A DNA stretch of 32,809 nt, from assembly GCA_028280965.1 (NCBI GenBank), contig JANQKT010000204.1:1-32809 (forward strand), given 5' to 3'. Every line of letters begins with the position of its first letter. The first letter of the stretch is position 1. A program made the translations under genes and the position numbers. Below the pieces are notes generated by a model. The model had not been told where the DNA came from and did no database searches. It was given only the letters and a program-made list of their open reading frames with translations. Positions 24,618 through 32,345 of this stretch are shown one piece after another. Source of the DNA: Phycisphaeraceae bacterium (GTDB taxonomy: Bacteria > Planctomycetota > Phycisphaerae > Phycisphaerales > Phycisphaeraceae).

Positions 24618-24844
24618 GCTGTCAGCGTAGCAGATGTGCCAAGCACCGCGGTCGGATCGGCCGGTGGTTGCTTGCTCGGCAGCGCGTCCGGGACTGCCGG
24701 CACGCTCATCGGCGGCGCGTCAAGCTGCGCCGGGCGGGGCTCGGCGGCGGGCGCGGGATACGCCGTCCAGGGCGGACGCACCAGGGCGCCGGAGATCAGC
24801 AGCCCGACGTATACCGCCACGCAATAACGGACCCAACTGGTCAT
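24614..24844 (-). CDS. Small membrane or exported protein, unknown function
   Basis: The 76-residue product has one N-terminal hydrophobic segment (about 5-22, VRYCVAVYVGLLISGALV) and a Pro/Ala-rich tail with no recognisable fold. It could be a signal-anchored protein. It is the first gene of a two-gene operon with the TPR protein, overlapping it by 4 bp, which supports it as a real coding sequence. Neither a ribosome site nor a TANNNT hexamer is obvious. Confidence 0.65.
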   Translation of the reverse strand: MTSWVRYCVAVYVGLLISGALVRPPWTAYPAPAAEPRPAQLDAPPMSVPAVPDALPSKQPPADPTAVLGTSATLTA

Positions 24845-24941
24845 CGTCTGTAGTCACCGATTCATCGGCGGCCGCGGCAAGCTCTCGGCCGGCAAGGAGC
24901 AAAGTGAATCACGTCGGCGGCCCGCACAACCGCTACAGGCC

Positions 24942-24947
24942 TATACT
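24942..24947 (+). promoter_or_regulatory. TANNNT -10-like hexamer, candidate leaderless promoter
   Basis: TATACT ends 6 nt before the ATG of the PTPS-like gene, with no Shine-Dalgarno sequence between. No -35 match is seen at 16-18 bp. Confidence 0.5.
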
Positions 24948-24953
24948 CCGGCC

Positions 24954-25748
24954 ATGCTCGAACTGTCCCGCACCGTGCGCTTCTGCCTGTCGGGCGACCC
25001 GGCCGACCTGGGCACGCCGAGGCACAACACGTTCAGCGCCTGGCCGGCGATGCGCGGGCTGGGTAGGTACTACGAGCTGGCCGTGACCTGCCGGGGCGAG
25101 GCCGACCCGCAGACCGGCTACTTCATCAACATTACGCAGATCGACTGGGCGGTCCGCGAGCACGGCATCCCTGTTCTGCTCGGTGCGCTGGCCGATGAAT
25201 CCGCCGCCGAGGTGCCGGTGGGGCGGCTGATGCACGATCTGCTCGCCGCGCTCGGTCCACCGCTCAGCGGTACGGTTCAACGCGTCGCGTTGGTGTTGAC
25301 GCCCTTCCTGCAGATCGCCATCGAGAAACAAGACATGCACAGCGTCCTCCTCCTGCAGCAGTACGAGTTCTCCGCGGCCCACCGCCTGCACGTGCCGGCG
25401 CTTAGCGATGAGGAGAACCGCGAAGTATTCGGCAAGTGCAACAACCCCGCCGGCCACGGGCACAACTACCGCGTCGAGGTCGCCGCGCGCTGCGCTGTTG
25501 ACGAACACGGCCGATCACTCGATCCTGCTGCGCTCGACGCTGTGGTGGACACCGAGGTGATCCAGAAGCTGGATCACAAGCACCTGAACACGGACGTGCC
25601 CGAATTCGCCCGGCTCAACCCGTCGGTCGAGCACATCGTGCGGGTCGTCTGGTCGATGCTGGCCGGCAAGCTGCCCGGCGGGGCGACGCTTGAAGAAGTG
25701 CGCGTGTGGGAGACGGGCAAGACGGTGTGCGCGTACCGCGGCGAGTGA
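24954..25748 (+). CDS. Tandem PTPS/QueD-like protein with a degenerate first domain
   Basis: The 264-residue protein is about twice the length of a 6-pyruvoyl-tetrahydropterin or 6-carboxy-tetrahydropterin synthase. The second half (about 128-264) is canonical: zinc ligands H143, H168 and H170, the catalytic cysteine C162 in FGKCNNPAGHGHNY, and LDHKHLN with a terminal glutamate-containing VRVWET. The first half (1-127) has the same strand pattern (YELAVTCRGEADPQTGYFINITQID) but lacks the HGH pair and the catalytic cysteine context, so it is probably a non-catalytic copy. The CNNPxGHGHNY form resembles PTPS more than typical QueD. Neither biopterin nor queuosine genes are nearby, so the pathway is open. 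The release-factor-like gene follows after 19 bp. Confidence 0.88.
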   Translation: MLELSRTVRFCLSGDPADLGTPRHNTFSAWPAMRGLGRYYELAVTCRGEADPQTGYFINITQIDWAVREHGIPVLLGALADESAAEVPVGRLMHDLLAALGPPLSGTVQRVALVLTPFLQIAIEKQDMHSVLLLQQYEFSAAHRLHVPALSDEENREVFGKCNNPAGHGHNYRVEVAARCAVDEHGRSLDPAALDAVVDTEVIQKLDHKHLNTDVPEFARLNPSVEHIVRVVWSMLAGKLPGGATLEEVRVWETGKTVCAYRGE

Positions 25749-25754
25749 CCTGCT

Positions 25755-25760
25755 TATCAT
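25755..25760 (+). promoter_or_regulatory. TANNNT -10-like hexamer, candidate leaderless promoter
   Basis: TATCAT lies in the 19-bp gap after the PTPS stop codon and ends 7 nt before the ATG of the release-factor-like gene. No ribosome site is present in the gap. Confidence 0.4.
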
Positions 25761-25767
25761 TCTCATC

Positions 25768-26268
25768 ATGCACCCCGCCGCGCTGGATGAAGACGACCTG
25801 CTCAAGCACTGCGACCTGGCCTCCGGCCGAGCCTCGGGCCCGGGCGGACAAAACCGCAACAAGGTCGAGACAGCGATCCGGCTCACCCACCGGCCGACGG
25901 GCATCACCGCGACCGCGACCGAGCGGCGGCACAAGGAGCAGAACCGCCAGCAGGCGCTGTTCCGCCTGCGTGTCAAGCTCGCGGTCCAGGTGCGTGAGCC
26001 GGTGGACCCCGGCGCATCGGCGAGTGGGTGCTGGTCGTCGCGCGTCAAGGGCGGCCGTCTGCAGATCAATCCAACCCATCACGACTTCCCCGCGCTGCTC
26101 GCCGAGGCGATGGACCGTGTCGCGGCAATGCAGGGCGATGTCTCCGCCGCCGCGGAGGCGCTCGGTGTTTCGATGTCACAACTGGTCAAGCTGCTTAAGC
26201 ATGAGCCCGCGGCGATCGAGTCGCTCAATCAGGCACGGCAGGCGGTGGGGCTGCGCAAGCTGCGCTAG
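25768..26268 (+). CDS. GGQ release-factor-like protein (possible ribosome rescue factor)
   Basis: The 166-residue protein contains the class I release-factor catalytic domain without codon-recognition domains: SGPGGQNRNKVETAIRL with the GGQ tripeptide at 26-28, then the basic helix TERRHKEQNRQQAL. GGQ triggers hydrolysis of peptidyl-tRNA in the ribosome. Rescue factors of the ArfB/YaeJ type share this layout but end in a Lys/Arg-rich tail that enters the mRNA channel. Here the last 65 residues instead form a helical segment with an HTH-like look (DVSAAAEALGVSMSQLVKLLK) and only a short basic end. ATG 25768 is chosen because the longer frame lies within the preceding gene. Its TAG overlaps the convergent kinase stop codon at CTAG. 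Confidence 0.88.
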   Translation: MHPAALDEDDLLKHCDLASGRASGPGGQNRNKVETAIRLTHRPTGITATATERRHKEQNRQQALFRLRVKLAVQVREPVDPGASASGCWSSRVKGGRLQINPTHHDFPALLAEAMDRVAAMQGDVSAAAEALGVSMSQLVKLLKHEPAAIESLNQARQAVGLRKLR

Positions 26269-28571
26269 CCCAGATCAACCGGCACCGACATCGCGTGCCC
26301 GGCGACGACGCGGACCAGCGTGTCGCGGTCGATGGGCTTGGTCAGGTAGTCGCTGCAGCCGGCGTCCAGGCAGAACTGGCGATCGGCGGGCGAGGCGTGC
26401 GCGGTCAGCGCGACGATCGGCCGGCGGATCCCCACGGCACGCAGCGCCCGCGTCGCGTCGTAGCCGTCCAGCACCGGCATCTGCATGTCCATCAGCACCA
26501 CGTCGAACGGCCGGCCCGTGTCCTCGGCGGCTAGCACGGCGTCGCGCCCCTCGGCGCCGTTCTCCGCGACTTCAACCTCCGCGCCGGCCTTGGTCAGGTA
26601 GTGGCGGATGAGCCGCTGATTATCCGCGCCGTCTTCAACCACGAGCAGCCTGAAACCATCAAGCGGCGCGGTGTCTGCGCCTGTTGCCGGTTCCGCGGCT
26701 GTACAAGGCTCGGGCGAAGCGGTTTCGCAGGGCTCGACGCGGAATGTTGCGGAGAAGGTCGACCCGCAACCCGGCGTACTCGTGCAGGTCAGGGAGCCGC
26801 CCAGCATGTTGCAGAGGCTGTGCGAGATCGTGAGCCCGAGCCCCGTGCCGCCGAAACGCCGCGTGGTAGAGCCGTCCGCCTGGCTAAACGGCTGGAACAA
26901 CTGTTCGAGCTGCTCGGGTTCGATCCCGATGCCCGTGTCGATCACGTCGCAGGCCAGCTCGATCCCGCCATCCGCGAGTGTTTGGCTGCGCACCGCGACG
27001 CGCACCGAGCCCTCGGCGGTGAACTTGATCGCGTTACCGATCAGGTTGAGCATGACCTGGCGCAGCCGTGTCGGGTCGGTCTTGACGCGCTCGGGCAGCG
27101 GCCCGGATTCCTCGAAGTCCAGGCCGATGCCCTTCTCCATCGCGCGCGGCATCATGAGTGTGATGACGCTGGTAAGCAGCTTTGCAGGCGAGCAGGGCAC
27201 ACGCTCGATCGACATCTTGCCCGCCTCGATCTTGGACACGTCAAGCACGTCGTTGAGCAGGCCCATCAGGTGCCGCCCGTTGCGCTGGATCGTCTTGGCG
27301 TGGTTGCGCCTGTCCGCCTCGGTCTGATCGGTATCGAGCAGGAGGTCGGCGTAGCCGAGGATCGCGTTCATCGGCGTGCGGATCTCGTGGCTCATGTTCG
27401 CGACGAAGGCGCTCTTCGCGTCGCTCGCCTGCTGCGCCTGGTCGCGTGCTTCTTTCAGTTCAAGCTGGGCGAGCTTCTGCGCGTGGATATCCAGGTGCAG
27501 GCCGACCATCCGGGTCACCCTGCCGTCGGCGTCGCGCTCGATCGCCTCGCCGACGTCCATGATCCATTGCCAATGCCCCGTCTTGTTCTTGATGCGCATC
27601 TCGCAGGCGTACCGCTCGGTTTCGCCGTTGAAATAGGCCTCGAGCGCTGCTTTTGCGCGCTCCAGGTCGCCGGGCTCGGCGATGCTGTACCACGTTTCGA
27701 CGTGCATCGGTAACTCGCCTGGTTCGTACCCGAGCATCGTGTACCAGCTATCGGATAAGTAATTCTGCCCGCTCTCGATGTCCCAGTCCCACAGGCCGGA
27801 CCGCGAGGCGTCGAGCGCGTATTCCAGCCGCCGGCGTTGTTCCTGGATCGCCCGGTCGTGCATGATCCGTTCGGTGGCGTCGCGTTCGACGGCCATGAAA
27901 TGAGCCACCTCGCCGTCCGGCCCGAGCATGGGCTGGACCTGCAGGTCGCTCCAGTAGGTCGTGCGGTCTTTCCGGTACTTGAGCACCGTCACGCCGAAGC
28001 CCGCCCCGCGCTGCATGTGGTCGCGGATGTATGCGATCGTGTCCGGGTCGGATTCGGGCCCGGCCAGGAAATCCGGGGGGACACGCCCCTCGACCTCCTG
28101 CAAGGCGTAGCCGGTCAGCGTGGTGAACGCGCGGTTGACCCATTCGATCCGCCCCCGGGCGTCGGTGAGGACGACGCCGTTATCGGTCCGGCTGGCGATC
28201 ATCGACAACTTCAACAATTCTTCCTCGTGAGCCTTGCGTTCGGTGATGTCCGCAAAGGTGACCGCGAACCCATCGCCGCACTGCGTCGCGCTGATGCTGA
28301 ACCAGTGGTTCAGCCCGTCGTGGGCGTAGTAGTGCTCGGTCAGGAATGGTTCGCCGGTCTCGACGACCTCGACATAAGCATCGAACAGCCCGTCGGTCTT
28401 GTTGCCCGGCAGGGCCAGGAGCATTTGTTGTCCCAGCAGGTCGTCGGCTCTGCGCCCCACGATCTGTTCCGCCTTGCGGTTGACGACGGTGAAGACAAAG
28501 TCGATCACCCGCCCGCTGTCATCACGCAGCGACCGGAACGCCATGATCCCGTTCAATGAGTTGTCCAGCAC
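26265..28571 (-). CDS. Three-PAS hybrid sensor histidine kinase with receiver domain
   Basis: The standard start GTG 28571 gives 768 residues, but open coding-like sequence continues to 28637, where AAAGGG stands 8 nt before an ATC codon, so translation may start there. Domains: three PAS/PAC units (about 1-110, 118-240, 250-375), the last two ending in PAC-like segments; HisKA with the phosphorylated histidine in MSHEIRTPMN (about 395); HATPase with N-box LRQVMLNLIGNAIKF, DTGIGI and GGTGLGL; and a C-terminal receiver with the phospho-acceptor Asp in VLMDMQMP (about 693) and the late KP in YLTKPID. No membrane segment, so it is a cytoplasmic multi-input sensor. The output partner is not adjacent, although a divergent HD-GYP gene lies upstream. 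Confidence 0.94.
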   Translation of the reverse strand: MLDNSLNGIMAFRSLRDDSGRVIDFVFTVVNRKAEQIVGRRADDLLGQQMLLALPGNKTDGLFDAYVEVVETGEPFLTEHYYAHDGLNHWFSISATQCGDGFAVTFADITERKAHEEELLKLSMIASRTDNGVVLTDARGRIEWVNRAFTTLTGYALQEVEGRVPPDFLAGPESDPDTIAYIRDHMQRGAGFGVTVLKYRKDRTTYWSDLQVQPMLGPDGEVAHFMAVERDATERIMHDRAIQEQRRRLEYALDASRSGLWDWDIESGQNYLSDSWYTMLGYEPGELPMHVETWYSIAEPGDLERAKAALEAYFNGETERYACEMRIKNKTGHWQWIMDVGEAIERDADGRVTRMVGLHLDIHAQKLAQLELKEARDQAQQASDAKSAFVANMSHEIRTPMNAILGYADLLLDTDQTEADRRNHAKTIQRNGRHLMGLLNDVLDVSKIEAGKMSIERVPCSPAKLLTSVITLMMPRAMEKGIGLDFEESGPLPERVKTDPTRLRQVMLNLIGNAIKFTAEGSVRVAVRSQTLADGGIELACDVIDTGIGIEPEQLEQLFQPFSQADGSTTRRFGGTGLGLTISHSLCNMLGGSLTCTSTPGCGSTFSATFRVEPCETASPEPCTAAEPATGADTAPLDGFRLLVVEDGADNQRLIRHYLTKAGAEVEVAENGAEGRDAVLAAEDTGRPFDVVLMDMQMPVLDGYDATRALRAVGIRRPIVALTAHASPADRQFCLDAGCSDYLTKPIDRDTLVRVVAGHAMSVPVDLG

Positions 28572-28645
28572 ACCGGCGAGCAGGTCGGCCTGGCCTGGAG
28601 ATGAACCGGCGGCGGGTTGTGGTGGCGTCTGATCGATGGTCTTTG

Positions 28646-28651
28646 CCCTTT
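28646..28651 (-). promoter_or_regulatory. Shine-Dalgarno-like AAAGGG upstream of the hybrid kinase
   Basis: On the minus strand AAAGGG sits 8 nt before an in-frame ATC at 28637 and 74 nt before the first standard start, GTG 28571, which has no ribosome site of its own. The same AAAGGG motif precedes the ParA-CBM48 GTG and the small membrane protein ATG at functional spacing. Confidence 0.5.
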
Positions 28652-28780
28652 CCCCCGCTGACCAATCGACATAACCCGAAGGCGAATTAACTGACAGGCC
28701 GAATCCGCAGCCACGACCTAACCCGCAGGGCCGGACGAGACGAAATAATGCGTGTTGGACTTTATCTGGAGCCGCCCGCC

Positions 28781-29983
28781 ATGCTCCGAGTCGATATCAG
28801 GACCGCCCGGCCCGGGATGACCCTGGCGCTGCCCGTGATGAACCCGCGGCTGCCGGGGCACGAGCTGCTGCGCATCGGCTATGAGCTGACGCCGACGGTC
28901 ATCGAGAAGCTCGACGAGATGCGCGTCCGCACGCTGTGGGTGGACTACCCGAGCCTGTCGTTCCTCAATAAGTTTGTGGATACCGACGCCGTCGCCATGC
29001 GCGCCAACGTCGTCACGCAGATCCAGGACACCTTCGAGACGCTGCAGACCACGTCTTCGGCCAAGCTCAACTACGACAGCTACACCCGGACGATCAGCGG
29101 CCTGGTCGATCGGGTGATCTCCAACCCCGACGCGGCGCTGTTCGTTGATGACCTCTGCGGCCAGGCCACCGGCGACGAGTTGATGCGGTCCGGCTCGAGC
29201 GTGACCTACCTCGCGCTCCTGCTCGGGCTCAAGCTCGAGGGCTACCTGGTCAAGCAGCGCAAGCACGTTGACGCCGAGCGGGCGAAGGATGTGGTCGCGC
29301 TCGGCGTCGGGTCGATGCTGCACGACATCGGCGTCACCATGCTGCCCCCGGAAGTCGTCGAGCGCTACCGGCAAACCCACGACGAGTCGGACCCCGGCTG
29401 GCGCGAGCACCCGTCGCTGGGCTTCCGCGCGGTGCGCGGCCGCATCGAGCCGACCGCCGCGACCGTCGTGCTCCACCACCACCAGCGTTACGACGGCGAG
29501 GGCTACGCCGGCAAAGACTTCCCGGTGCAGAACGACAAGGGCATCCACATCTTCGCGCGCATCGCCGCGGTCGCGGATGTCTTCGACCGCCTGCGCCACC
29601 CCGGCGGGGGCACTGAACCGACGCAGGTCTGGGTGCTCCACGCGATGCTCGGGCCCCGGCTGCGCGAGCGCTTCGACCCGAATGTCCTGCGCGCGCTTGT
29701 CGAAGTCGTCCCACCCTACCCGCCCGGGTCACGCGTCACGCTCTCGGACGGCGGCGAGGCGATCGTCATCGACCACCACCCCGCCAACCCCTGCCGGCCG
29801 AAGGTCCAGCGACTGCCCGACAACGAGCTGCCCGGCCCCGAAGGCCAGCTCGGTGAAAAACTCGACCTGCGCGATTACCCCAAGCTCAGGATCGCCGCCT
29901 GCGACGGCCGGCCGACCGAGAAGTACAACTTCGGCCCCGAGCTGATCCCCGGCGTCCGCGAAGCGATGCACGGCTGGGCGTGA
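28781..29983 (+). CDS. Divergent HD-GYP domain protein
   Basis: The start ATG 28781 (400 residues) is preferred over ATG 28748 because GGAG precedes it and LRVDIRTARPGMTLALPV matches the usual N-terminal domain of HD-GYP proteins. The C-terminal half resembles an HD-GYP c-di-GMP phosphodiesterase: MLHDIG, the later EHPSLGFRAVR, HHHQRYDGEGYAGK and ARIAAVADVFDRL. Key differences from the consensus are visible: the GYP tripeptide reads GYA, HHE reads HHQ, HDIGK reads HDIGV, and the first His of the usual HSxRVA motif is Ser (SSVTYLA). Some metal ligands remain, so activity may be altered or lost. A further 100 residues after the HD domain look like a beta-rich extension. It is divergent from the hybrid kinase. 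Confidence 0.88.
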   Translation: MLRVDIRTARPGMTLALPVMNPRLPGHELLRIGYELTPTVIEKLDEMRVRTLWVDYPSLSFLNKFVDTDAVAMRANVVTQIQDTFETLQTTSSAKLNYDSYTRTISGLVDRVISNPDAALFVDDLCGQATGDELMRSGSSVTYLALLLGLKLEGYLVKQRKHVDAERAKDVVALGVGSMLHDIGVTMLPPEVVERYRQTHDESDPGWREHPSLGFRAVRGRIEPTAATVVLHHHQRYDGEGYAGKDFPVQNDKGIHIFARIAAVADVFDRLRHPGGGTEPTQVWVLHAMLGPRLRERFDPNVLRALVEVVPPYPPGSRVTLSDGGEAIVIDHHPANPCRPKVQRLPDNELPGPEGQLGEKLDLRDYPKLRIAACDGRPTEKYNFGPELIPGVREAMHGWA

Positions 29984-30001
29984 GGCGGCGGCCACTTGGC
30001 G

Positions 30002-30007
30002 TACAGT
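30002..30007 (+). promoter_or_regulatory. TANNNT -10-like hexamer, candidate leaderless promoter
   Basis: TACAGT ends 7 nt before the CorA ATG, inside the small inverted repeat GCGTAC-AGTA-GTACGC (29999-30014) that abuts the start codon. No ribosome site is present. Confidence 0.4.
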
Positions 30008-30014
30008 AGTACGC

Positions 30015-31175
30015 ATGCCAAAAAAGCCCCACCATCTCCAGTCCATCGTCAAACAAGTCAAACCCGTATCGCTTCTGCTCAGGCCGCGGCGGGAGGTTGT
30101 CGTCGGCGCGGCACCCGGCCTGACACCACAGCAGATCGCCGAGCAGATTCGAGAGGAGCAATCGCCGGCCCGGATCGACATCATCGATTACGGCGGGGGG
30201 CGGTGTGAGCACGCGCAGAACATCGATGACCTCGGTTCCGCGCTGGAGCAGGGACGCCCGGACTGGGCGAGGGTCAGGTGGATCAATGTTGTCGGGCTGC
30301 ATGACCCGCAAACGATCGCCACGCTTGCGGCGCATTATGATCTGCACCCGCTGGCGATGGAGGACGTGGTCTACGCCTCGGCACGGCCGAAGGTCGAAAC
30401 CTACGGCCAGCCCGAGATCGGCCGGCCCAGCTACTTCATCGCCGCGCGGATGCTGTACCGCGATGAGCAAAACCACGCGCTGGTTTCCGAGCAGATCAGC
30501 ATCTTCGCCGGCCCGCACACCGTCATCACGTTCCAGCAGCGGCCCGGCGATGTGTGGGAACGGGTCCGGCAACGCATCCAGAAGCCGACCAGCCTGTTCC
30601 ACGAACGCGGGCCGGGCTACCTGCTCTACGCCCTGCTGGATGCGGTCGTTGATGCGCTCTTCCCGCTGCTGGACGGCTATGCCCAGCAGATCGAAGCCAT
30701 CGAGGACCGCATCCTCGGCAGCCGCGCAGACAGCGACATCATCACGGATACGCATCGTCTGAAGCGCGAACTGATGCTGCTGCGCCGCGAGGCAGGGCCG
30801 CTGCGCGAGCTGGTCCGGTCCATCCTGGAACAGGATGCCATCCTGATGGACGACAAGACAAGGATCTATCTGCGAGATGTCGGCGACCACGCGGTGTCCG
30901 CGATCGAATTGCTGGAGACCTATCGGGAACTCGCCCAGGGCCTCGCCGAGGCGTGGATGAGCGAAGCGAGCAACCGCATGAACGAAGTGATGAAGGTGCT
31001 GACGATTATCGCCTCGCTCTTTATCCCCATCTCGTTCCTGGCCGGTGTGTTCGGGATGAACTTCCAGGATGTGCCCGGCCTGCAACATCCCGGCGCCTTC
31101 GCATTCTTCTGCTTCGCGTGCGTCGCCATCTGCGCGGGGATGCTGGTGTTGTTCAAGCGGCGCGGATGGATCTAG
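30015..31175 (+). CDS. corA: CorA-family magnesium/cobalt transporter
   Basis: The 386-residue protein fits CorA: a large cytoplasmic N-terminal alpha/beta domain, a long stalk helix (about 225-325), and two C-terminal membrane helices. The signature GMN is present in FLAGVFGMNF (about 342-351) at the end of the first helix. It ends with the short basic tail KRRGWI. CorA pentamers carry Mg2+ (and Co2+/Ni2+) down the membrane potential. About 70 extra residues at the N-terminus precede the usual fold. It is the last plus-strand gene before the convergent PEP-CTERM gene. Confidence 0.96.
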   Translation: MPKKPHHLQSIVKQVKPVSLLLRPRREVVVGAAPGLTPQQIAEQIREEQSPARIDIIDYGGGRCEHAQNIDDLGSALEQGRPDWARVRWINVVGLHDPQTIATLAAHYDLHPLAMEDVVYASARPKVETYGQPEIGRPSYFIAARMLYRDEQNHALVSEQISIFAGPHTVITFQQRPGDVWERVRQRIQKPTSLFHERGPGYLLYALLDAVVDALFPLLDGYAQQIEAIEDRILGSRADSDIITDTHRLKRELMLLRREAGPLRELVRSILEQDAILMDDKTRIYLRDVGDHAVSAIELLETYRELAQGLAEAWMSEASNRMNEVMKVLTIIASLFIPISFLAGVFGMNFQDVPGLQHPGAFAFFCFACVAICAGMLVLFKRRGWI

Positions 31176-31225
31176 CGGCGGGTGGCAAAGCCTCGACCCC
31201 GGCCATACACACGACCTGCTCCATC

Positions 31226-31257
31226 AGAAAAACCGCCCGGCGGGATGGACCGGGCGG
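31226..31257 (-). terminator. Intrinsic terminator of the Spondin_N/PEP-CTERM gene
   Basis: Read on the minus strand, CCGCCCGG and CCGGGCGG form an 8-bp GC-only stem with a 9-nt loop, followed at once by TTTTTCTG. This is a textbook Rho-independent terminator, about 55 nt past the stop codon of the gene at 31311. It may also limit read-through from corA. Confidence 0.85.
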
Positions 31258-31310
31258 CTTGATCCCTCCAGCGGAGGACCGGGTGGATCGCTTCGATTGT
31301 CAGTACGGCT

Positions 31311-32198
31311 TTAGCTATTGCGACGGCGACGCAGCATGCCAAGGCCACCGAGACCGAGCAGCGCGAGCGAGGTCGGCTCCGGGACGACGCGGACGGTGAC
31401 CTGCGCGATGCCGTTGGCGTACAGGTCGCCGCGATTGAAGTCGATCAGCGCGGCGTCGGGGTTCGTGTCCAGGTCCGGAGGGGCGTTGAGGAAGCCGCCG
31501 TAGGGGATGCCGTCGACGTTGCGGATCACGCCGTTCTGGTCGGCTCCCTCATCGGGCGCGCCCTGGCCGGCGGGCAGGCCGAGCTGCGGGAACAGGCCGT
31601 TGCCCGGGCCGGTGCCGAAGTCGTTGACCTCGGTGCCCGCGTCGTTGACGGTCTGGCCGATGAAGAAGGTGATCTCCGTGCCGACCGGTGCGTTGTAGAG
31701 CGACGACAGGTCGTGGGCCAGCGGGTTGCCGTTGGCGATGAAGTAGTCACTGGAGGGCAGGATCATCGAGGCGTACGAGAAGTAGCGGTTGGATCCGTCG
31801 GCGTCGATGTCGAAGGTCTGCGAGACGGTCTCGCCGGGCGCGATCGGCGGCGGGCCGGAGGGGCTGGCGATCGTGCCGTCCACCCGGCCGGTCGTCTGGC
31901 TGGTCAGGACACGGGCGTTCATGCCGGCATCAACGTAGGTATATCCGCCGAGGAAATCGGCGCTCAGCACGCCGGTGTCGCCGTCCTCGGCGATGCGCTC
32001 CAGGCCTTCCTGCGCGCCCAGCCCGCCGTTGTAGCTGTCGAAGCTGCCGTCGTGGAAGCCGACCCAGACGGGCGTGATGTAGACCCCGCCGGCCGGGGCG
32101 ACGTTGCTGATCTCGACCTGGACCTCCAGGGCCTGGGCCGAGCCGGCCGCCAGCAGCAGTGCGCTGATCCCCATCGCCTGGGTTGCGTGCTTGTACAT
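31311..32198 (-). CDS. Spondin_N-like exported protein with PEP-CTERM sorting tag
   Basis: The start ATG 32198 (295 residues) is preferred because GAGG precedes it and a signal peptide begins there (MYKHATQAMGISALLLAAG, cleavage near AQA-LE). The mature protein starts with a spondin-type block: VQVEISNVAPAGGVYITPVW, VGFHDGSFDSYNGG and GLERIAEDGDTGVL. It continues with FFIGQTVNDAGTEVNDFG and a Gly/Asn/Asp-rich stretch. The end is a classic PEP-CTERM tag: VPEPTSLALLG, a hydrophobic helix, and RRRRNS. Such proteins are processed by an exosortase and anchored or released at the cell surface. The exosortase gene is not in the window. An intrinsic terminator follows. Confidence 0.93.
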   Translation of the reverse strand: MYKHATQAMGISALLLAAGSAQALEVQVEISNVAPAGGVYITPVWVGFHDGSFDSYNGGLGAQEGLERIAEDGDTGVLSADFLGGYTYVDAGMNARVLTSQTTGRVDGTIASPSGPPPIAPGETVSQTFDIDADGSNRYFSYASMILPSSDYFIANGNPLAHDLSSLYNAPVGTEITFFIGQTVNDAGTEVNDFGTGPGNGLFPQLGLPAGQGAPDEGADQNGVIRNVDGIPYGGFLNAPPDLDTNPDAALIDFNRGDLYANGIAQVTVRVVPEPTSLALLGLGGLGMLRRRRNS

Positions 32199-32345
32199 CG
32201 ATGTGTTCCTCACGTTGCGGCGGTTCCGAGCCTTATCCGCCGTGGACCGCGCCAGTCGCCGGCAGCTGCATTGCTGCACACTTAAGCGCTGGCGTCCGAC
32301 ATAAGTCGCACACCCCCTCAGGTGATTACACCGATGTTGTTATTT

